From VAXT01 sp963698015 (lineage in GTDB: Bacteria; Actinomycetota; Thermoleophilia; Gaiellales; Gaiellaceae), in assembly GCA_963698015.1 (NCBI GenBank), contig OY969109.1, forward strand, positions 868,001 through 932,000: a stretch of 64,000 nt of DNA. Reading direction: 5' to 3'. Numbering within the stretch: the first letter of the stretch is position 1; the number at the start of each line of letters is the position of its first letter. Under the pieces are notes generated by a model, which searched no databases, was not told the DNA's origin, and saw only the letters and a program-made list of their open reading frames with translations. The position numbers and the translations under genes were made by a program. Below are positions 32,887 to 40,337 of this stretch, in pieces.

Positions 32887-33984
32887 CTAGGTCGCGAGCG
32901 GGAGCGGCTTCTTGACCGTGCCCGGCTCGCGCGCGGCTGCGACGATCGCCTCTGCGGCCTCGTAGATCGCCCGCGCGGTCTCGTTCTCCGGCTCGGCCCA
33001 GACGAGCGGCTCGCCCAGGTCGGCCTGCTCGCGCAGGCGTGGATCGAGCGGGATCCGGCCGAGGAGCGGGGCGTCGATCGCCGCGGCGAGCTCGTCCCCG
33101 CCGCCGGAACCGAACAGCTCCTCGCCGGTGCCGACGAGGTGCGACATGTTCTCGAGCGCTCCGATCAGGCGCATGCCGGTCTTCTGCGCCATCTGCGCCG
33201 CGCGGACCGCGACCTGCTGCGCCGCGGGCTGCGGCGTGGTGACGACGACGACCTCTGCGCGTGGGAGGAGCTGTCCGAGTGAGATCGCGACGTCGCCGGT
33301 CCCGGGCGGCATGTCGACGACGAGCGTGTCGAGCTCGCCCCAGTGCACGTCGGAGAGAAACTGCTCGAGCGCGCGGTGCAGCATCGGGCCGCGCCACATG
33401 ACCGGCGAGTTCTCCTCGAGGAAGAAGCCGATCGACATCAGCTTCAGGTTGCCGCGGACCGGCGGCACGATCATCTTGTCCACGACGACCGGGCGCTGCG
33501 TGACGCCCAGCATGAGCGGGATCGAGTGCCCGTAGACGTCGGCGTCGAGGATCCCCGTCCGCTGGCCGAGCCGATCGAACGCGGCCGCGAGGTTGACGGA
33601 CAGCGTCGACTTGCCGACTCCGCCTTTCCCGCTTGCGATCGCGAGCACCCTCGTCGAGGCGTCGACCGAGATGCCCTTCGAGCGACCGGTGACTCCGCCG
33701 CGCAGGCGCTGCGTCAGCTTGGCGCGCTCGTCGGGGCTCATCACGTCGAACTCGAGCGAGACCGACTCGACTCCCGGAAGCGGCAGGACGTGCTCGCGCA
33801 CCTGGTTCTCGAAGCTGTCGCGAAGCGGACAGCCGGCGACCGTCAGCGCGATCGTCACGGCCACGTGACCGCCCTCGACGCGCACCTCGCGCACCATGTC
33901 GAGCTCGGTGACGGGCCGTTTCAGCTCAGGGTCGATGACCTTGCCGAGCGCCTCGGTGATCTGCTCGCGGGAAGGTTGCTCCAC
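32887..33984 (-). CDS. mrp: Mrp/NBP35-family P-loop ATPase (Fe-S cluster carrier)
   Basis: A 365-residue protein. Residues about 5-85 are a MIP18/DUF59 domain (VIDPELKRPVTELDMV, with GCPL); residues about 110-350 are the ATPase with deviant Walker A SGKGGVGKSTLSVNLA, ILDADVYGHSIP and DMPPGTGDVAISL. The family carries Fe-S clusters to targets. The C-terminal CxxC that bridges a dimer cluster in many members is absent (ENMSHLVGTGEELFG), as in some actinobacterial forms. The GTG at 33984 was chosen because TACGCT lies 6 bases upstream and homology begins there; the frame stays open further up. Confidence 0.9.
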   Translation of the reverse strand: MEQPSREQITEALGKVIDPELKRPVTELDMVREVRVEGGHVAVTIALTVAGCPLRDSFENQVREHVLPLPGVESVSLEFDVMSPDERAKLTQRLRGGVTGRSKGISVDASTRVLAIASGKGGVGKSTLSVNLAAAFDRLGQRTGILDADVYGHSIPLMLGVTQRPVVVDKMIVPPVRGNLKLMSIGFFLEENSPVMWRGPMLHRALEQFLSDVHWGELDTLVVDMPPGTGDVAISLGQLLPRAEVVVVTTPQPAAQQVAVRAAQMAQKTGMRLIGALENMSHLVGTGEELFGSGGGDELAAAIDAPLLGRIPLDPRLREQADLGEPLVWAEPENETARAIYEAAEAIVAAAREPGTVKKPLPLAT

Positions 33985-33990
33985 GCTCCG

Positions 33991-33996
33991 AGCGTA
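33991..33996 (-). promoter_or_regulatory. -10 element of mrp, leaderless
   Basis: TACGCT on the minus strand, 6 bases before the GTG at 33984, just after the upstream gene's stop codon. Confidence 0.5.
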
Positions 33997-33997
33997 C

Positions 33998-34969
33998 CTA
34001 CTTGCAGTAGGGAAACGGGGCGGTGTTGAAGTCGACTGTATGAACAGCCCACGAGCGGCCACCGTTTCGGGAGCGCCAGATCACGCAGCCGATCGTGTCC
34101 GTCCTCAGCGGTGTTGGGCCGAGCGCCTCGGCGCTGATCCCGAGATTTGGCCATCCGAGCTGGTGCAGGCGGTAGCCCTTCAACCCCTTCGTCCTGCGCC
34201 AAGCGGGCGGGCGTGGAAGACGCAGAACCCGACTCGCCCCGCTCTGCATGACAAGCAGCTTGGGCCGTCGGCGCACCACGGGATAGAGAAGAGACGCGAC
34301 GCCCCTGCGGATGGAGACCAGATCGGAGGTCAACGGAAACGCGCCCGTGGTCAGCCTCACCGCCGCGACGTCGCGCAGCCCGGCATCGATCGCTGGCCCG
34401 AAACAGATCGCCCCCCAGGAACCTGGTGGAGGCGTTCCGCCCGCCGTGAGATCGAGTCTCCACTCGCCGCCCGAGCATTCGGGCGTTCCACGCGGAGGCC
34501 ACGGAACGACCCGATAGAGCACCTTCCCGCCTCGGTGCCAGTAGAGGTAGCGCCCGTTGCCTCCGAGCTGGAAGCTCCCGATCCCGCCGGTGAGCGTCCC
34601 ACCGATGCGGGACGTCCGGAACCAATGGCGGCCGGCGTCCGGAGTCCAGTACGGGTCCGACGAGAGAGGCCGGTTGACCACGGCCCGAACGACGCCCGCC
34701 GTCGCCGACGTGCGCACGACCCGCTGGAAGTGGCCGTCCTGTGCGCGCAACAGCGGGTGCCACGTTGCGCCTCCATTCTCGGTCCCGCACAGGTTCGCGT
34801 CGCAGAGAGGGTCACCCTGCGCCCAGGAGTCCGCGTCCCGCGTCGTCCAAACGTGCTTTCCGTCGGCCCAGCTACCTATCCAGCGCGGGATCGGCTCGGC
34901 GGCCGCAACCGCAACCGCCGCAAGCGCAACGACGAAGGCGATCGAGATCCACGCTATTCGCGGGCTCAC
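33998..34969 (-). CDS. Secreted Asp-box-containing protein of unknown function
   Basis: A 323-residue exported protein. It starts with GTG at 34969 (SPRIAWISIAFVVALAAVAVAA, signal peptide). Four short blocks of the BNR type follow: TTRDADSWAQG, TENGGATWHPL, TPDAGRHWFRT and RSRNGGRSWAV, suggesting a small beta-propeller. Four to six cysteines (LCDANLCG, PECSGGEW, AICFGP, GCVIW, PYC) suggest disulfides outside the cell. The frame extends further upstream but that part is arginine-rich run-on over the neighbouring phosphatase gene. It ends 13 bases before mrp. Confidence 0.75.
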   Translation of the reverse strand: MSPRIAWISIAFVVALAAVAVAAAEPIPRWIGSWADGKHVWTTRDADSWAQGDPLCDANLCGTENGGATWHPLLRAQDGHFQRVVRTSATAGVVRAVVNRPLSSDPYWTPDAGRHWFRTSRIGGTLTGGIGSFQLGGNGRYLYWHRGGKVLYRVVPWPPRGTPECSGGEWRLDLTAGGTPPPGSWGAICFGPAIDAGLRDVAAVRLTTGAFPLTSDLVSIRRGVASLLYPVVRRRPKLLVMQSGASRVLRLPRPPAWRRTKGLKGYRLHQLGWPNLGISAEALGPTPLRTDTIGCVIWRSRNGGRSWAVHTVDFNTAPFPYCK

Positions 34970-35004
34970 GCTGGTGATTTTCCCTCTGAAATGTGAAGAA
35001 AAGC

Positions 35005-35817
35005 TCAAGTGGCAATGATGTGCGCGAGCTGCTCGCAGAGCTCCTGCGTCGCGGCTGCGGCCACCGGCGAGCGCGCTGCCGTGTCGAGCGGCCCTTCTCC
35101 GAACGGGCCGGCGTCGACGAAGATGATCGGCAGTCCGACCTCGTGCAGCAGGAGCTGTGCCGCAGCGATGTCGACCGCGCGGGCCTCCTTGAGCGAGCAG
35201 ACCGCGTCGACCCGGCCCGCGGCGAGGTAGCAGAGCGAAAGGGCCAGCGAGCCCATGACCCGCAGGCGGTGCGCGAGCGGGGCGAACGCGACGGCCTTGT
35301 CCGCGATCGAGGCGGCGACGGTCGCCTCGAGCGCTAGCACCTCGATCTTCTCCTTCGGCGGAACCGCGCCCAGCCGTTCGCCGTTCAGCCAGGCGCCCTC
35401 GCCTCTCGTCGCCGTCCACTCCTCGCCGCTGCCGAAGTCGTGGACGAAGCCGAAGACGACGTCCTTCATCGTCGGCCCCTCGGCGACCGCGATCGACACC
35501 GAGAAGAACGGGATGTTCCGCTTCGCGTTCAGCGAGCCGTCGATCGGGTCGACGACCACGTGCGTCATCGGGGACAGCCCGTATGTGCGCTCGCCGAGCT
35601 CCTCCGAGACGAGGTGGAATTCGAGCCCCTCATCGGCATGCAGCTGCTCGAGCCGCGCGATGATCGCCGCCTCGGCAGCGGCGTCGACGGCTGTCGTATC
35701 GTCGCCGCCCTTGCCGGCGCCCACGACAGGCTCGCGCTCGTAGCGGCTCGGCATGCCGTCGAGTACCTGCTGCACGTCGCCGACGGCCGCGCGACAGAGC
35801 TCGAGCCAGGGGTTCAC
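35005..35817 (-). CDS. Inositol-monophosphatase-family phosphatase
   Basis: A 270-residue Mg-dependent, Li-sensitive-type phosphatase fold. The metal motif is VVVDPIDGSLNAKRNIPFF (near 88-106), with Glu of VSEELGE supplied upstream and the C-terminal Asp in EARAVDIAAAQLLLHE (a variant of WDxAAG). It may act on inositol phosphate, fructose bisphosphate or a related sugar phosphate. It starts with GTG at 35817 in a 4-base overlap with the DUF1015 gene, so the two form an operon. Confidence 0.88.
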   Translation of the reverse strand: MNPWLELCRAAVGDVQQVLDGMPSRYEREPVVGAGKGGDDTTAVDAAAEAAIIARLEQLHADEGLEFHLVSEELGERTYGLSPMTHVVVDPIDGSLNAKRNIPFFSVSIAVAEGPTMKDVVFGFVHDFGSGEEWTATRGEGAWLNGERLGAVPPKEKIEVLALEATVAASIADKAVAFAPLAHRLRVMGSLALSLCYLAAGRVDAVCSLKEARAVDIAAAQLLLHEVGLPIIFVDAGPFGEGPLDTAARSPVAAAATQELCEQLAHIIAT

Positions 35818-36902
35818 GCGTCGAGGGGGTGGAAGAGCAGCCCCGAGACGAGCTTCGGATAGAAGTACGTGCTCTTCTGCGGCATCGTCTCGCCGCGCGC
35901 CGCGACCTCGAAGACGTCCTCGATCCGGGTCGGGCGCATGAGCACCGCGACCGCCGCCTCGCCCTCGTCGACGGCGCGCACCGCCTCGCGCCAGTCGGCC
36001 GTGTAGCTCAGACCCTCCTGGCCGAGCCTGTCGACGAGCTGCACGTCGAGCCCAGCACCGTCAACCACCAGCTCCGTATTCCCCTTTTCATAGAGAACGG
36101 CAGCTGCGTTGCCGTACGGAAGTGAATTGAGTTTCTCGAGAGCTTCTCTTGGACTGGGTCGCACATCGTGGCCCAAGGCCAAGAAAGCCGGGTCGGGTCT
36201 CTGCGAGAAAACCCGATGGGTCGGGAAGATCGTGAGGCCGGGATCCTCGAGGCTGACGAGCACGACCATCATGTGCCCGCTGGCCGCGGTTCCGACCTCC
36301 TCGTGGTAGGCGAGCGCGGTCTCGTAGCGATGGTGGCCGTCGGCGATCAGGAGCCGCCGGTCGGCGAACGCGTCGCCGATGCCGCCGTCGTCGAGCCGCC
36401 AGAGCCGTGCGCCTTCGACCTCGAGCTCCGGCGGCCGGTCGGGAACCGCGAACGGGGCCTGTCCCTCGTACAGGAGGAAGATCGGCTCGAGCTGCGTCTG
36501 CGTCGCGTGCAGGATGCGCAGCCGCCCCTCCTTCGGTCCGCTATGCGTCCGCTCGTGCGGCATGACGACTCCGCTCTCGTAAGGCTCGATCCTGAGCGAG
36601 ACGACGACACCGGTGCGCGTGCGCGCGACCCCGTCGGGCCCGACGTAGTCCTGCGACAGCGCCCAGAATGCCGGCTCCTCGGCCGTGAGAACGCCGTTCT
36701 CGCGCCACGAGCGCAGGTCGCGGCCGGCTTCCTCCTCGGAGTCGGGCAGCGTCAGATGCACGACGTTGTACGGGCTCTGCGCGAGGTACTGCTCGCGCTC
36801 GGCGGGGCCGATCACGTCGTAGGGAGGCGCGACGAGATCCTCGAGCGGACCGGCCCGGCCGGTGTCGTACCGAAGCGCCCGAAACGGCTTGATCTCGGCC
36901 AT
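35814..36902 (-). CDS. DUF1015 family protein
   Basis: A 362-residue protein with the features of DUF1015: PFRALRYD and LVAPPYDVIGPAEREQYLAQSPYNVVHLTLP at the N-terminus, and LLIADGHHRYETALAY near residue 195, whose GHHRYET resembles ParB/sulfiredoxin-type nucleotide-binding motifs. The family is sometimes called a SpoOJ/ParA-like or SerB-associated kinase; the role is not proven here. The ATG at 36902 has TACGGT 8 bases upstream. It is divergent from the OB-HD gene and followed by the phosphatase gene. Confidence 0.88.
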   Translation of the reverse strand: MAEIKPFRALRYDTGRAGPLEDLVAPPYDVIGPAEREQYLAQSPYNVVHLTLPDSEEEAGRDLRSWRENGVLTAEEPAFWALSQDYVGPDGVARTRTGVVVSLRIEPYESGVVMPHERTHSGPKEGRLRILHATQTQLEPIFLLYEGQAPFAVPDRPPELEVEGARLWRLDDGGIGDAFADRRLLIADGHHRYETALAYHEEVGTAASGHMMVVLVSLEDPGLTIFPTHRVFSQRPDPAFLALGHDVRPSPREALEKLNSLPYGNAAAVLYEKGNTELVVDGAGLDVQLVDRLGQEGLSYTADWREAVRAVDEGEAAVAVLMRPTRIEDVFEVAARGETMPQKSTYFYPKLVSGLLFHPLDA

Positions 36903-36910
36903 TCCAAGCC

Positions 36911-36916
36911 ACCGTA
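36911..36916 (-). promoter_or_regulatory. -10 element of the DUF1015 gene, leaderless
   Basis: TACGGT on the minus strand, 8 bases before the ATG at 36902, within a 43-base divergent promoter region. Confidence 0.5.
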
Positions 36917-36933
36917 CCATCCGTTTCCGGACC

Positions 36934-36939
36934 TAGACT
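36934..36939 (+). promoter_or_regulatory. -10 element of the OB-HD exonuclease gene, leaderless
   Basis: TAGACT lies 6 bases before the GTG at 36946 and faces the DUF1015 promoter. Confidence 0.5.
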
Positions 36940-36945
36940 CGAGAC

Positions 36946-37782
36946 GTGTCAGCGATCGCAGAGCTCGAGCAGGACCGCGTCGTCGAGGGCGTCTACGCGG
37001 TCGCGAAGAAGGAGCGGCTGCGCACGCGCGGGGGCGCTTCCTACCTCGCGCTCGAGCTCGTCGACCCCAGCGGACGGATCCAGGCGCGCGTCTGGAGCGA
37101 CGTCGACCTGCTCGACACCCGGTTCGCCGAGGGCGACGCGGTGCGCGTGCTGGGACGGGTCGACCGCTTTCGCGACCGGCTGCAGCTCGAGGTCCGCTCG
37201 CTCGAGCCGGTCGAGGACCTCGATCCGGAGACGCTCGCGCCGGGGCTGCGCCGCGACGGAGACGAGCTCGAGGGCTTTCTCGAGTTCCTGGCGGGCGAGA
37301 TCTCGCATGCCGGTCTGAAGGCGGCCGTCGGACGCTTCGTCGGCGACGACGCGCTGCGGGGTCGGCTGCGCGCGCTGCCCGCGACCGTCGACGGCCATCA
37401 CGGCTACGCGGGCGGCCTGCTCGAGCACACGGTCGGAGTCGCGACGATCTGCCGCGAGGTGGCGCAGCTCCATCCGAGGCTGCGTGCCGACCTGCTTCTC
37501 GCGGCGGCGCTCCTCCACGACGTCGGTCGGACGGCCGAGCTGACGCGCGGACCTGCCTTCAAGCCGACCGAGGAGGGCCGCCTACTCGGGCACGTCCACC
37601 TGGGGCTACGCATGATCGAGGAGCGGGCAGCGCCGCTCGAGGCCGGAGTCAGAGCGGAGCTCTTACACGCGGTCGGCTCGCACCACGACGCGCGCGCCGC
37701 GCGCACGGCCGAGGCCTCGGTGCTCTACCACGCGAACCAGCTCGACGCGGTCGCCGCTACTCGGCCGGTGCCGCAGAAGTAG
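36946..37782 (+). CDS. OB-fold plus HD-domain protein, 3'-5' exoribonuclease YhaM-like
   Basis: A 278-residue protein. Residues about 12-85 are an OB-fold nucleic-acid-binding domain (YLALELVDPSGRIQARVWSD). Residues about 145-270 are an HD metal hydrolase: HHGYAGGLLEHTVGV, LLHDVGR (the His-Asp pair), GHVHLG and AVGSHHDAR, followed by YHANQLDA. This order matches YhaM/CBF1-type 3'-5' exonucleases that act on RNA or single-stranded DNA. The start is GTG with TAGACT 6 bases upstream. The final 26 bases overlap the convergent arsC gene. Confidence 0.85.
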   Translation: MSAIAELEQDRVVEGVYAVAKKERLRTRGGASYLALELVDPSGRIQARVWSDVDLLDTRFAEGDAVRVLGRVDRFRDRLQLEVRSLEPVEDLDPETLAPGLRRDGDELEGFLEFLAGEISHAGLKAAVGRFVGDDALRGRLRALPATVDGHHGYAGGLLEHTVGVATICREVAQLHPRLRADLLLAAALLHDVGRTAELTRGPAFKPTEEGRLLGHVHLGLRMIEERAAPLEAGVRAELLHAVGSHHDARAARTAEASVLYHANQLDAVAATRPVPQK

Positions 37783-38152
37783 CCAGCTCGTCGACGAGAC
37801 CGGCGATCTCGTCGCGGATCTCGCGCACGATCTCGATTCGCAGCCCCATCGGGTCGAGAATCTTCCAGTCGAGGTAGCGCTTGCCGGGCAGCACCGGACA
37901 CGCGTCTCCGCAGCCCATCGTCACGACGAGGTCCGCCCACTCGACGTCCTCGTCGGCCAGCTGGTGCGGGACGCGCCCGCTGAGGTCGAACCCGAGCTCG
38001 CTCATCGCCTCGACCACCTCGGGATGGAGGTGAGCCTCTGCGTGAGAGCCGGCCGACCTCACGTCGAGCCCCGCGCGCTCGGCGAAGGCCTGTGCCATCT
38101 GCGAGCGGCCCGCATTCCCGATGCAGACGAAGAGGACCCTCTCAGCGGGCAA
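37757..38152 (-). CDS. arsC: Arsenate reductase, low-molecular-weight phosphatase fold
   Basis: A 131-residue enzyme that reduces arsenate to arsenite. The P-loop is CIGNAGRS (nucleophile Cys10, Arg16); the second redox pair is Cys81 and Cys85 in VTMGCGDACPVLPGKRYLDW. This MGCGDxCP form matches the Corynebacterium mycothiol-coupled enzymes as well as thioredoxin-coupled ones, so the electron donor is open. The TTG at 38152 (GAGG 6 bases upstream) was chosen over a TTG at 38173; either way the gene overlaps the arsR 3' end, showing an arsR-arsC operon. No arsenite efflux gene is visible next to it. Confidence 0.88.
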   Translation of the reverse strand: MPAERVLFVCIGNAGRSQMAQAFAERAGLDVRSAGSHAEAHLHPEVVEAMSELGFDLSGRVPHQLADEDVEWADLVVTMGCGDACPVLPGKRYLDWKILDPMGLRIEIVREIRDEIAGLVDELATSAAPAE

Positions 38153-38513
38153 CGGTGGCCTCGGCCGTAGCAAGCACGAACTCGGGCTGCGGCGAGCCTC
38201 CGAGTGCGAACGCGAGGGCTTCGACCGCCTCGGGCACGAGCCGGTAGAACGAGAACGTCTTCCGCTTCCGGGAGACCTCGATCAGGCCGGCCTCGCGCAG
38301 CACCTTGAGATGGTGCGAGATCGTGGGCTGCGAGAGCCCGAGCGAGTCGAACTCGCACACGCAGGCCTCGTCGCGGGATGCGAGACGGTTGACGATCGCG
38401 AGCCGCGTCGGGTCGGCGAGCGCCTTGAAGCGCGCCGACAGGCTCTCGAACTCCTTCGGCTTGAGCGGCGGAGCGCCGGGGGCGCAGCAGGTGATCGTCG
38501 CGAGCTTCTTCAT
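38142..38513 (-). CDS. arsR: ArsR-family arsenite-responsive repressor
   Basis: A 123-residue winged-helix repressor. The recognition helix region is LSQPTISHHLKVLREAGLIEVSRK. Sensor cysteines are an N-terminal pair Cys9-Cys10 (TITCCAPG) and Cys51/Cys53 (ACVCEF). This N-terminal pair plus a helix cysteine resembles the As(III) site of Corynebacterium glutamicum ArsR rather than the CVC-only E. coli type. The ATG at 38513 is preferred to a TTG two codons upstream. An inverted repeat covers the start codon (38511-38528), fitting autorepression. It is divergent from the Cys-rich peptide gene. Confidence 0.9.
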   Translation of the reverse strand: MKKLATITCCAPGAPPLKPKEFESLSARFKALADPTRLAIVNRLASRDEACVCEFDSLGLSQPTISHHLKVLREAGLIEVSRKRKTFSFYRLVPEAVEALAFALGGSPQPEFVLATAEATVAR

Positions 38514-38562
38514 TGACAAGCATCAATGTAACAGCTAGACGTTACATCGATAATCATCAATG
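38511..38562. promoter_or_regulatory. Shared operator/promoter region between arsR and the Cys-rich peptide
   Basis: CATTGA-CAAGCA-TCAATG (38511-38528) is a perfect 6-bp inverted repeat over the arsR start codon. ATGTAAC (38526-38532) and GTTACAT (38541-38547) form a second one with an 8-base spacer. CATCAATG recurs at 38555-38562. Plus strand: TTGACA (38513-38518), 17 bases, TAGACG (38536-38541). Minus strand: TTATCG (38553-38548), 17 bases, TACATT (38530-38525). Both promoters overlap the repeats, so ArsR could control both directions. Confidence 0.55.
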
Positions 38563-38574
38563 GAAGGAGGCATC

Positions 38575-38634
38575 GTGAAGAGCTGCGCTTGCAATTGCGA
38601 CTGCGGCCCGGGCTGCGACTGCGGCTGCTGCTAG
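38575..38634 (+). CDS. Tiny cysteine-rich peptide, 19 residues with 8 Cys, divergent from arsR
   Basis: GTG at 38575 opens a 19-codon frame, MKSCACNCDCGPGCDCGCC, ending in TAG at 38632-38634. AAGGAGG (38564-38570) stands 4 bases before the GTG, the best ribosome site in this part of the window. An in-frame ATG at 38560 would add five residues but lacks a ribosome site. Eight of 19 residues are Cys in CxC steps, as in metallothioneins or phytochelatin-like thiol peptides. Divergence from arsR-arsC across a 61-base region with operator-like repeats suggests an arsenite- or metal-binding peptide under ArsR control. The stop codon overlaps that of convergent ychF. No homologue is known to me; the function is inferred. 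Confidence 0.6.
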   Translation: MKSCACNCDCGPGCDCGCC

Positions 38635-39551
38635 ACGTTGAAGCGGATGTTGAGAATGTCTCCGTCGGCGACGACGTAGTCCTTCCCCTCGAGCCGCTGC
38701 CGGCCGCGGCGGGCGGCCTCGGCGCGACTCCCCGCCTCGACGAGGTCGCGCCACGAGATCACCTCGCAGCGGATGAACCCACGCGCGATGTCAGTGTGGA
38801 TCGTCGCCGCAGCATCCAGCGCGGTGAGTCCCTGCCCGAGCGTCCACGCCCGCGTCTCCTTGTCGCCACCCGTGAAGAACGTGAGCAGGCCGGCCGTCTC
38901 GAAGAGGCTCGAGAGCACCTGCTCGAAGCCGCCGGGGCCATCGCGGAACTCGGCCGCCTCGTCGGGCGAGAGCTCGGCCAGCTCGGCCTCCAGCTTGAGG
39001 TCGATCCCGCCGGCGCCGTTGACGACCTGCACGATCGGCTTCGTCGTCAGCGGCGCGAGCTCGGGCGGCAGCTCGCGCTCGTACGCGCTCAGCGGCCGGC
39101 CCTCCTCGACGTGCGCGAGGAGACGCTCCAGCTCCGCCGCTTCGTCGCGGATCCGCGCGTCACCGGACTTCGCCATCGTTCGCACGCGCGCGAGGCGCTT
39201 CTCCACGTGGTCGCGGTCGGCGACGACGAGCTCGAGCCCGATCGTCTCCAGGTCGTGGGCAGGATCCGCGTCCGGGCCGAATCCACGGAGGACGGCGAGC
39301 AGCGCATCGGCCTTCCGCAGCTCACCGAGAACGGCCGCGCTCAGGCCGGGCGGGTCGACGAGCCTGACCGTGGCCGGCGTCGTCTTGGCCGAGCCCTCGA
39401 CTTCGGCGATCGGTTCCAACCGCTCGTCCGGAATCGGCGCGACGCCGACGTGCTCCTGCCCATAGGCGGTCTGCGAGACGCCCGTCAGCGCGCTGAAGAG
39501 CGTCGTCTTCCCGGCCCCGGGCAGGCCGACGATCCCGACATCGAGCGGCAT
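38631..39551 (-). CDS. ychF: YchF/OLA1-type GTPase/ATPase, shortened
   Basis: A 306-residue Obg-family P-loop protein; homologues have about 360 residues. G1 is GIVGLPGAGKTTLFSALTG, G3 is VDPPG, and the C-terminal TGS domain is well kept (FFTGGDKETRAWTLGQG, AAATIHTDIARGFIRCEV, RLEGKDYVVADGDILNIRFNV). The G4 motif normally NxxE reads VNGAGG, and the middle helical segment is short, so nucleotide preference may have drifted. YchF proteins bind ribosomes and respond to stress. ATG at 39551 with TACCGT 7 bases upstream. Confidence 0.92.
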   Translation of the reverse strand: MPLDVGIVGLPGAGKTTLFSALTGVSQTAYGQEHVGVAPIPDERLEPIAEVEGSAKTTPATVRLVDPPGLSAAVLGELRKADALLAVLRGFGPDADPAHDLETIGLELVVADRDHVEKRLARVRTMAKSGDARIRDEAAELERLLAHVEEGRPLSAYERELPPELAPLTTKPIVQVVNGAGGIDLKLEAELAELSPDEAAEFRDGPGGFEQVLSSLFETAGLLTFFTGGDKETRAWTLGQGLTALDAAATIHTDIARGFIRCEVISWRDLVEAGSRAEAARRGRQRLEGKDYVVADGDILNIRFNV

Positions 39552-39558
39552 CGCCGAG

Positions 39559-39564
39559 ACGGTA
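39559..39564 (-). promoter_or_regulatory. -10 element of ychF, leaderless
   Basis: TACCGT on the minus strand, 7 bases before the ATG at 39551. The rest of the gap to 39694 (about 130 bases) holds nothing I can identify. Confidence 0.5.
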
Positions 39565-39694
39565 CTACGGGCGCACGAGGTGTCTCTCGAGCGAGGCGCG
39601 CGCTCGTTGCTGCAGCGACTTCACGGCGCCTTCCGTCTTACCGAGAGTTCCGGCGGTCTCCGCGTTCTCTCGAAGCCGAACAGAACCCGGCTGG

Positions 39695-39925
39695 CTAGCC
39701 GCCGCTGAAGCCGACGCGGCCTTCGCGCGAATACCGCTTGACGTAGACGACCCGCGCGAGCGAGATCGTGTACCGGCCGTCCTCGGCCTCGATCTGGGCC
39801 GTGCCGCCGGATGCGCCGTCGAGCGACTTCTCCAGCTCGTCCGCGATCGACGTCTGGACGTGCGCGCTCATCACCTGGCCGCCGTCGAAGCCGATCTCGA
39901 TCCGGATCCGGTCCTGCTCAGCCAA
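39695..39925 (-). CDS. Small DUF3107-like protein
   Basis: A 76-residue beta-rich protein. The end RVVYVKRYSREGRVGFSGG resembles the conserved tail of DUF3107, an actinobacterial family of about 75 residues, and the start IRIEIGFDGGQVMSAHVQ fits its first strands. The function of that family is unknown. It overlaps the end of the methylmalonyl-CoA epimerase gene by 8 bases and is the last gene of an ftsH-epimerase-DUF3107 run. Confidence 0.65.
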   Translation of the reverse strand: MAEQDRIRIEIGFDGGQVMSAHVQTSIADELEKSLDGASGGTAQIEAEDGRYTISLARVVYVKRYSREGRVGFSGG

Positions 39926-40322
39926 CGCTCACCAGCTCTGCGAGAACTCCGTGCACGGACTCAGGATGCACGAAAGCGACCTGCATGCCGAAGAGACCGG
40001 GGCGCGGGACGTCGTCGATCACGTGCACACCCTGTCCCGCCAGGTCGGCGAGTCCACGTGGCAGATCGTCGACGGCGTAGGCGACGTGGTGCATCCCGGG
40101 GCCGCGCCTGGCGAGGAACCTGCCCACCGGAGTGTCCTCTCCCAGTGGCGCGAGCAGCTCGACGCGGCTCTCACCCAGCCGAACGGCCGCCGCCTCGACG
40201 CCCTGCGACTCGAGCGTGTCACGGCCCTCGACCTCGGCTCCGAACAGCCGCCGGTACGTGTCGACCGCCTCGTCGAGGTCCTCGACGGCGACTCCGAGAT
40301 GGTGAATCCCCTTCGCCTGCAC
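39918..40322 (-). CDS. mce: Methylmalonyl-CoA epimerase (VOC fold)
   Basis: A 134-residue glyoxalase/VOC protein that interconverts (R)- and (S)-methylmalonyl-CoA. Two beta-alpha-beta-beta halves carry the metal ligands: IHHLGVAVEDL (His8), HHVAYAVDDL (second half) and the terminal Glu of FVHPESVHGVLAELV, whose HPxxxxGVLxELV ending is diagnostic for epimerases rather than other VOC enzymes. It starts with GTG at 40322 and TAGCAT 9 bases upstream; that hexamer begins with the ftsH stop codon. Confidence 0.9.
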   Translation of the reverse strand: MQAKGIHHLGVAVEDLDEAVDTYRRLFGAEVEGRDTLESQGVEAAAVRLGESRVELLAPLGEDTPVGRFLARRGPGMHHVAYAVDDLPRGLADLAGQGVHVIDDVPRPGLFGMQVAFVHPESVHGVLAELVSVG

Positions 40323-40331
40323 GCGAAGAGG

Positions 40332-40337
40332 ATGCTA
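40332..40337 (-). promoter_or_regulatory. -10 element of the epimerase gene overlapping the ftsH stop codon
   Basis: TAGCAT on the minus strand; its TAG is the ftsH stop. Nine bases separate it from the GTG start, so the epimerase could have its own leaderless transcript besides read-through from ftsH. Confidence 0.45.

Noticed and set aside
33998..35419. A 473-codon frame with an Arg-rich N-terminal half
   Set aside because: The first 150 codons are the wrong-frame reading of the inositol-phosphatase gene; the exported protein starts at 34969 with a clear signal peptide.
38534..38639. GCTAGACGTT occurring at 38534-38543 and 38630-38639 as a regulatory repeat
   Set aside because: The second copy is the coding end of ychF (Asn-Val-stop); a 10-base match at this distance could be chance and it does not coincide with the inverted repeats.
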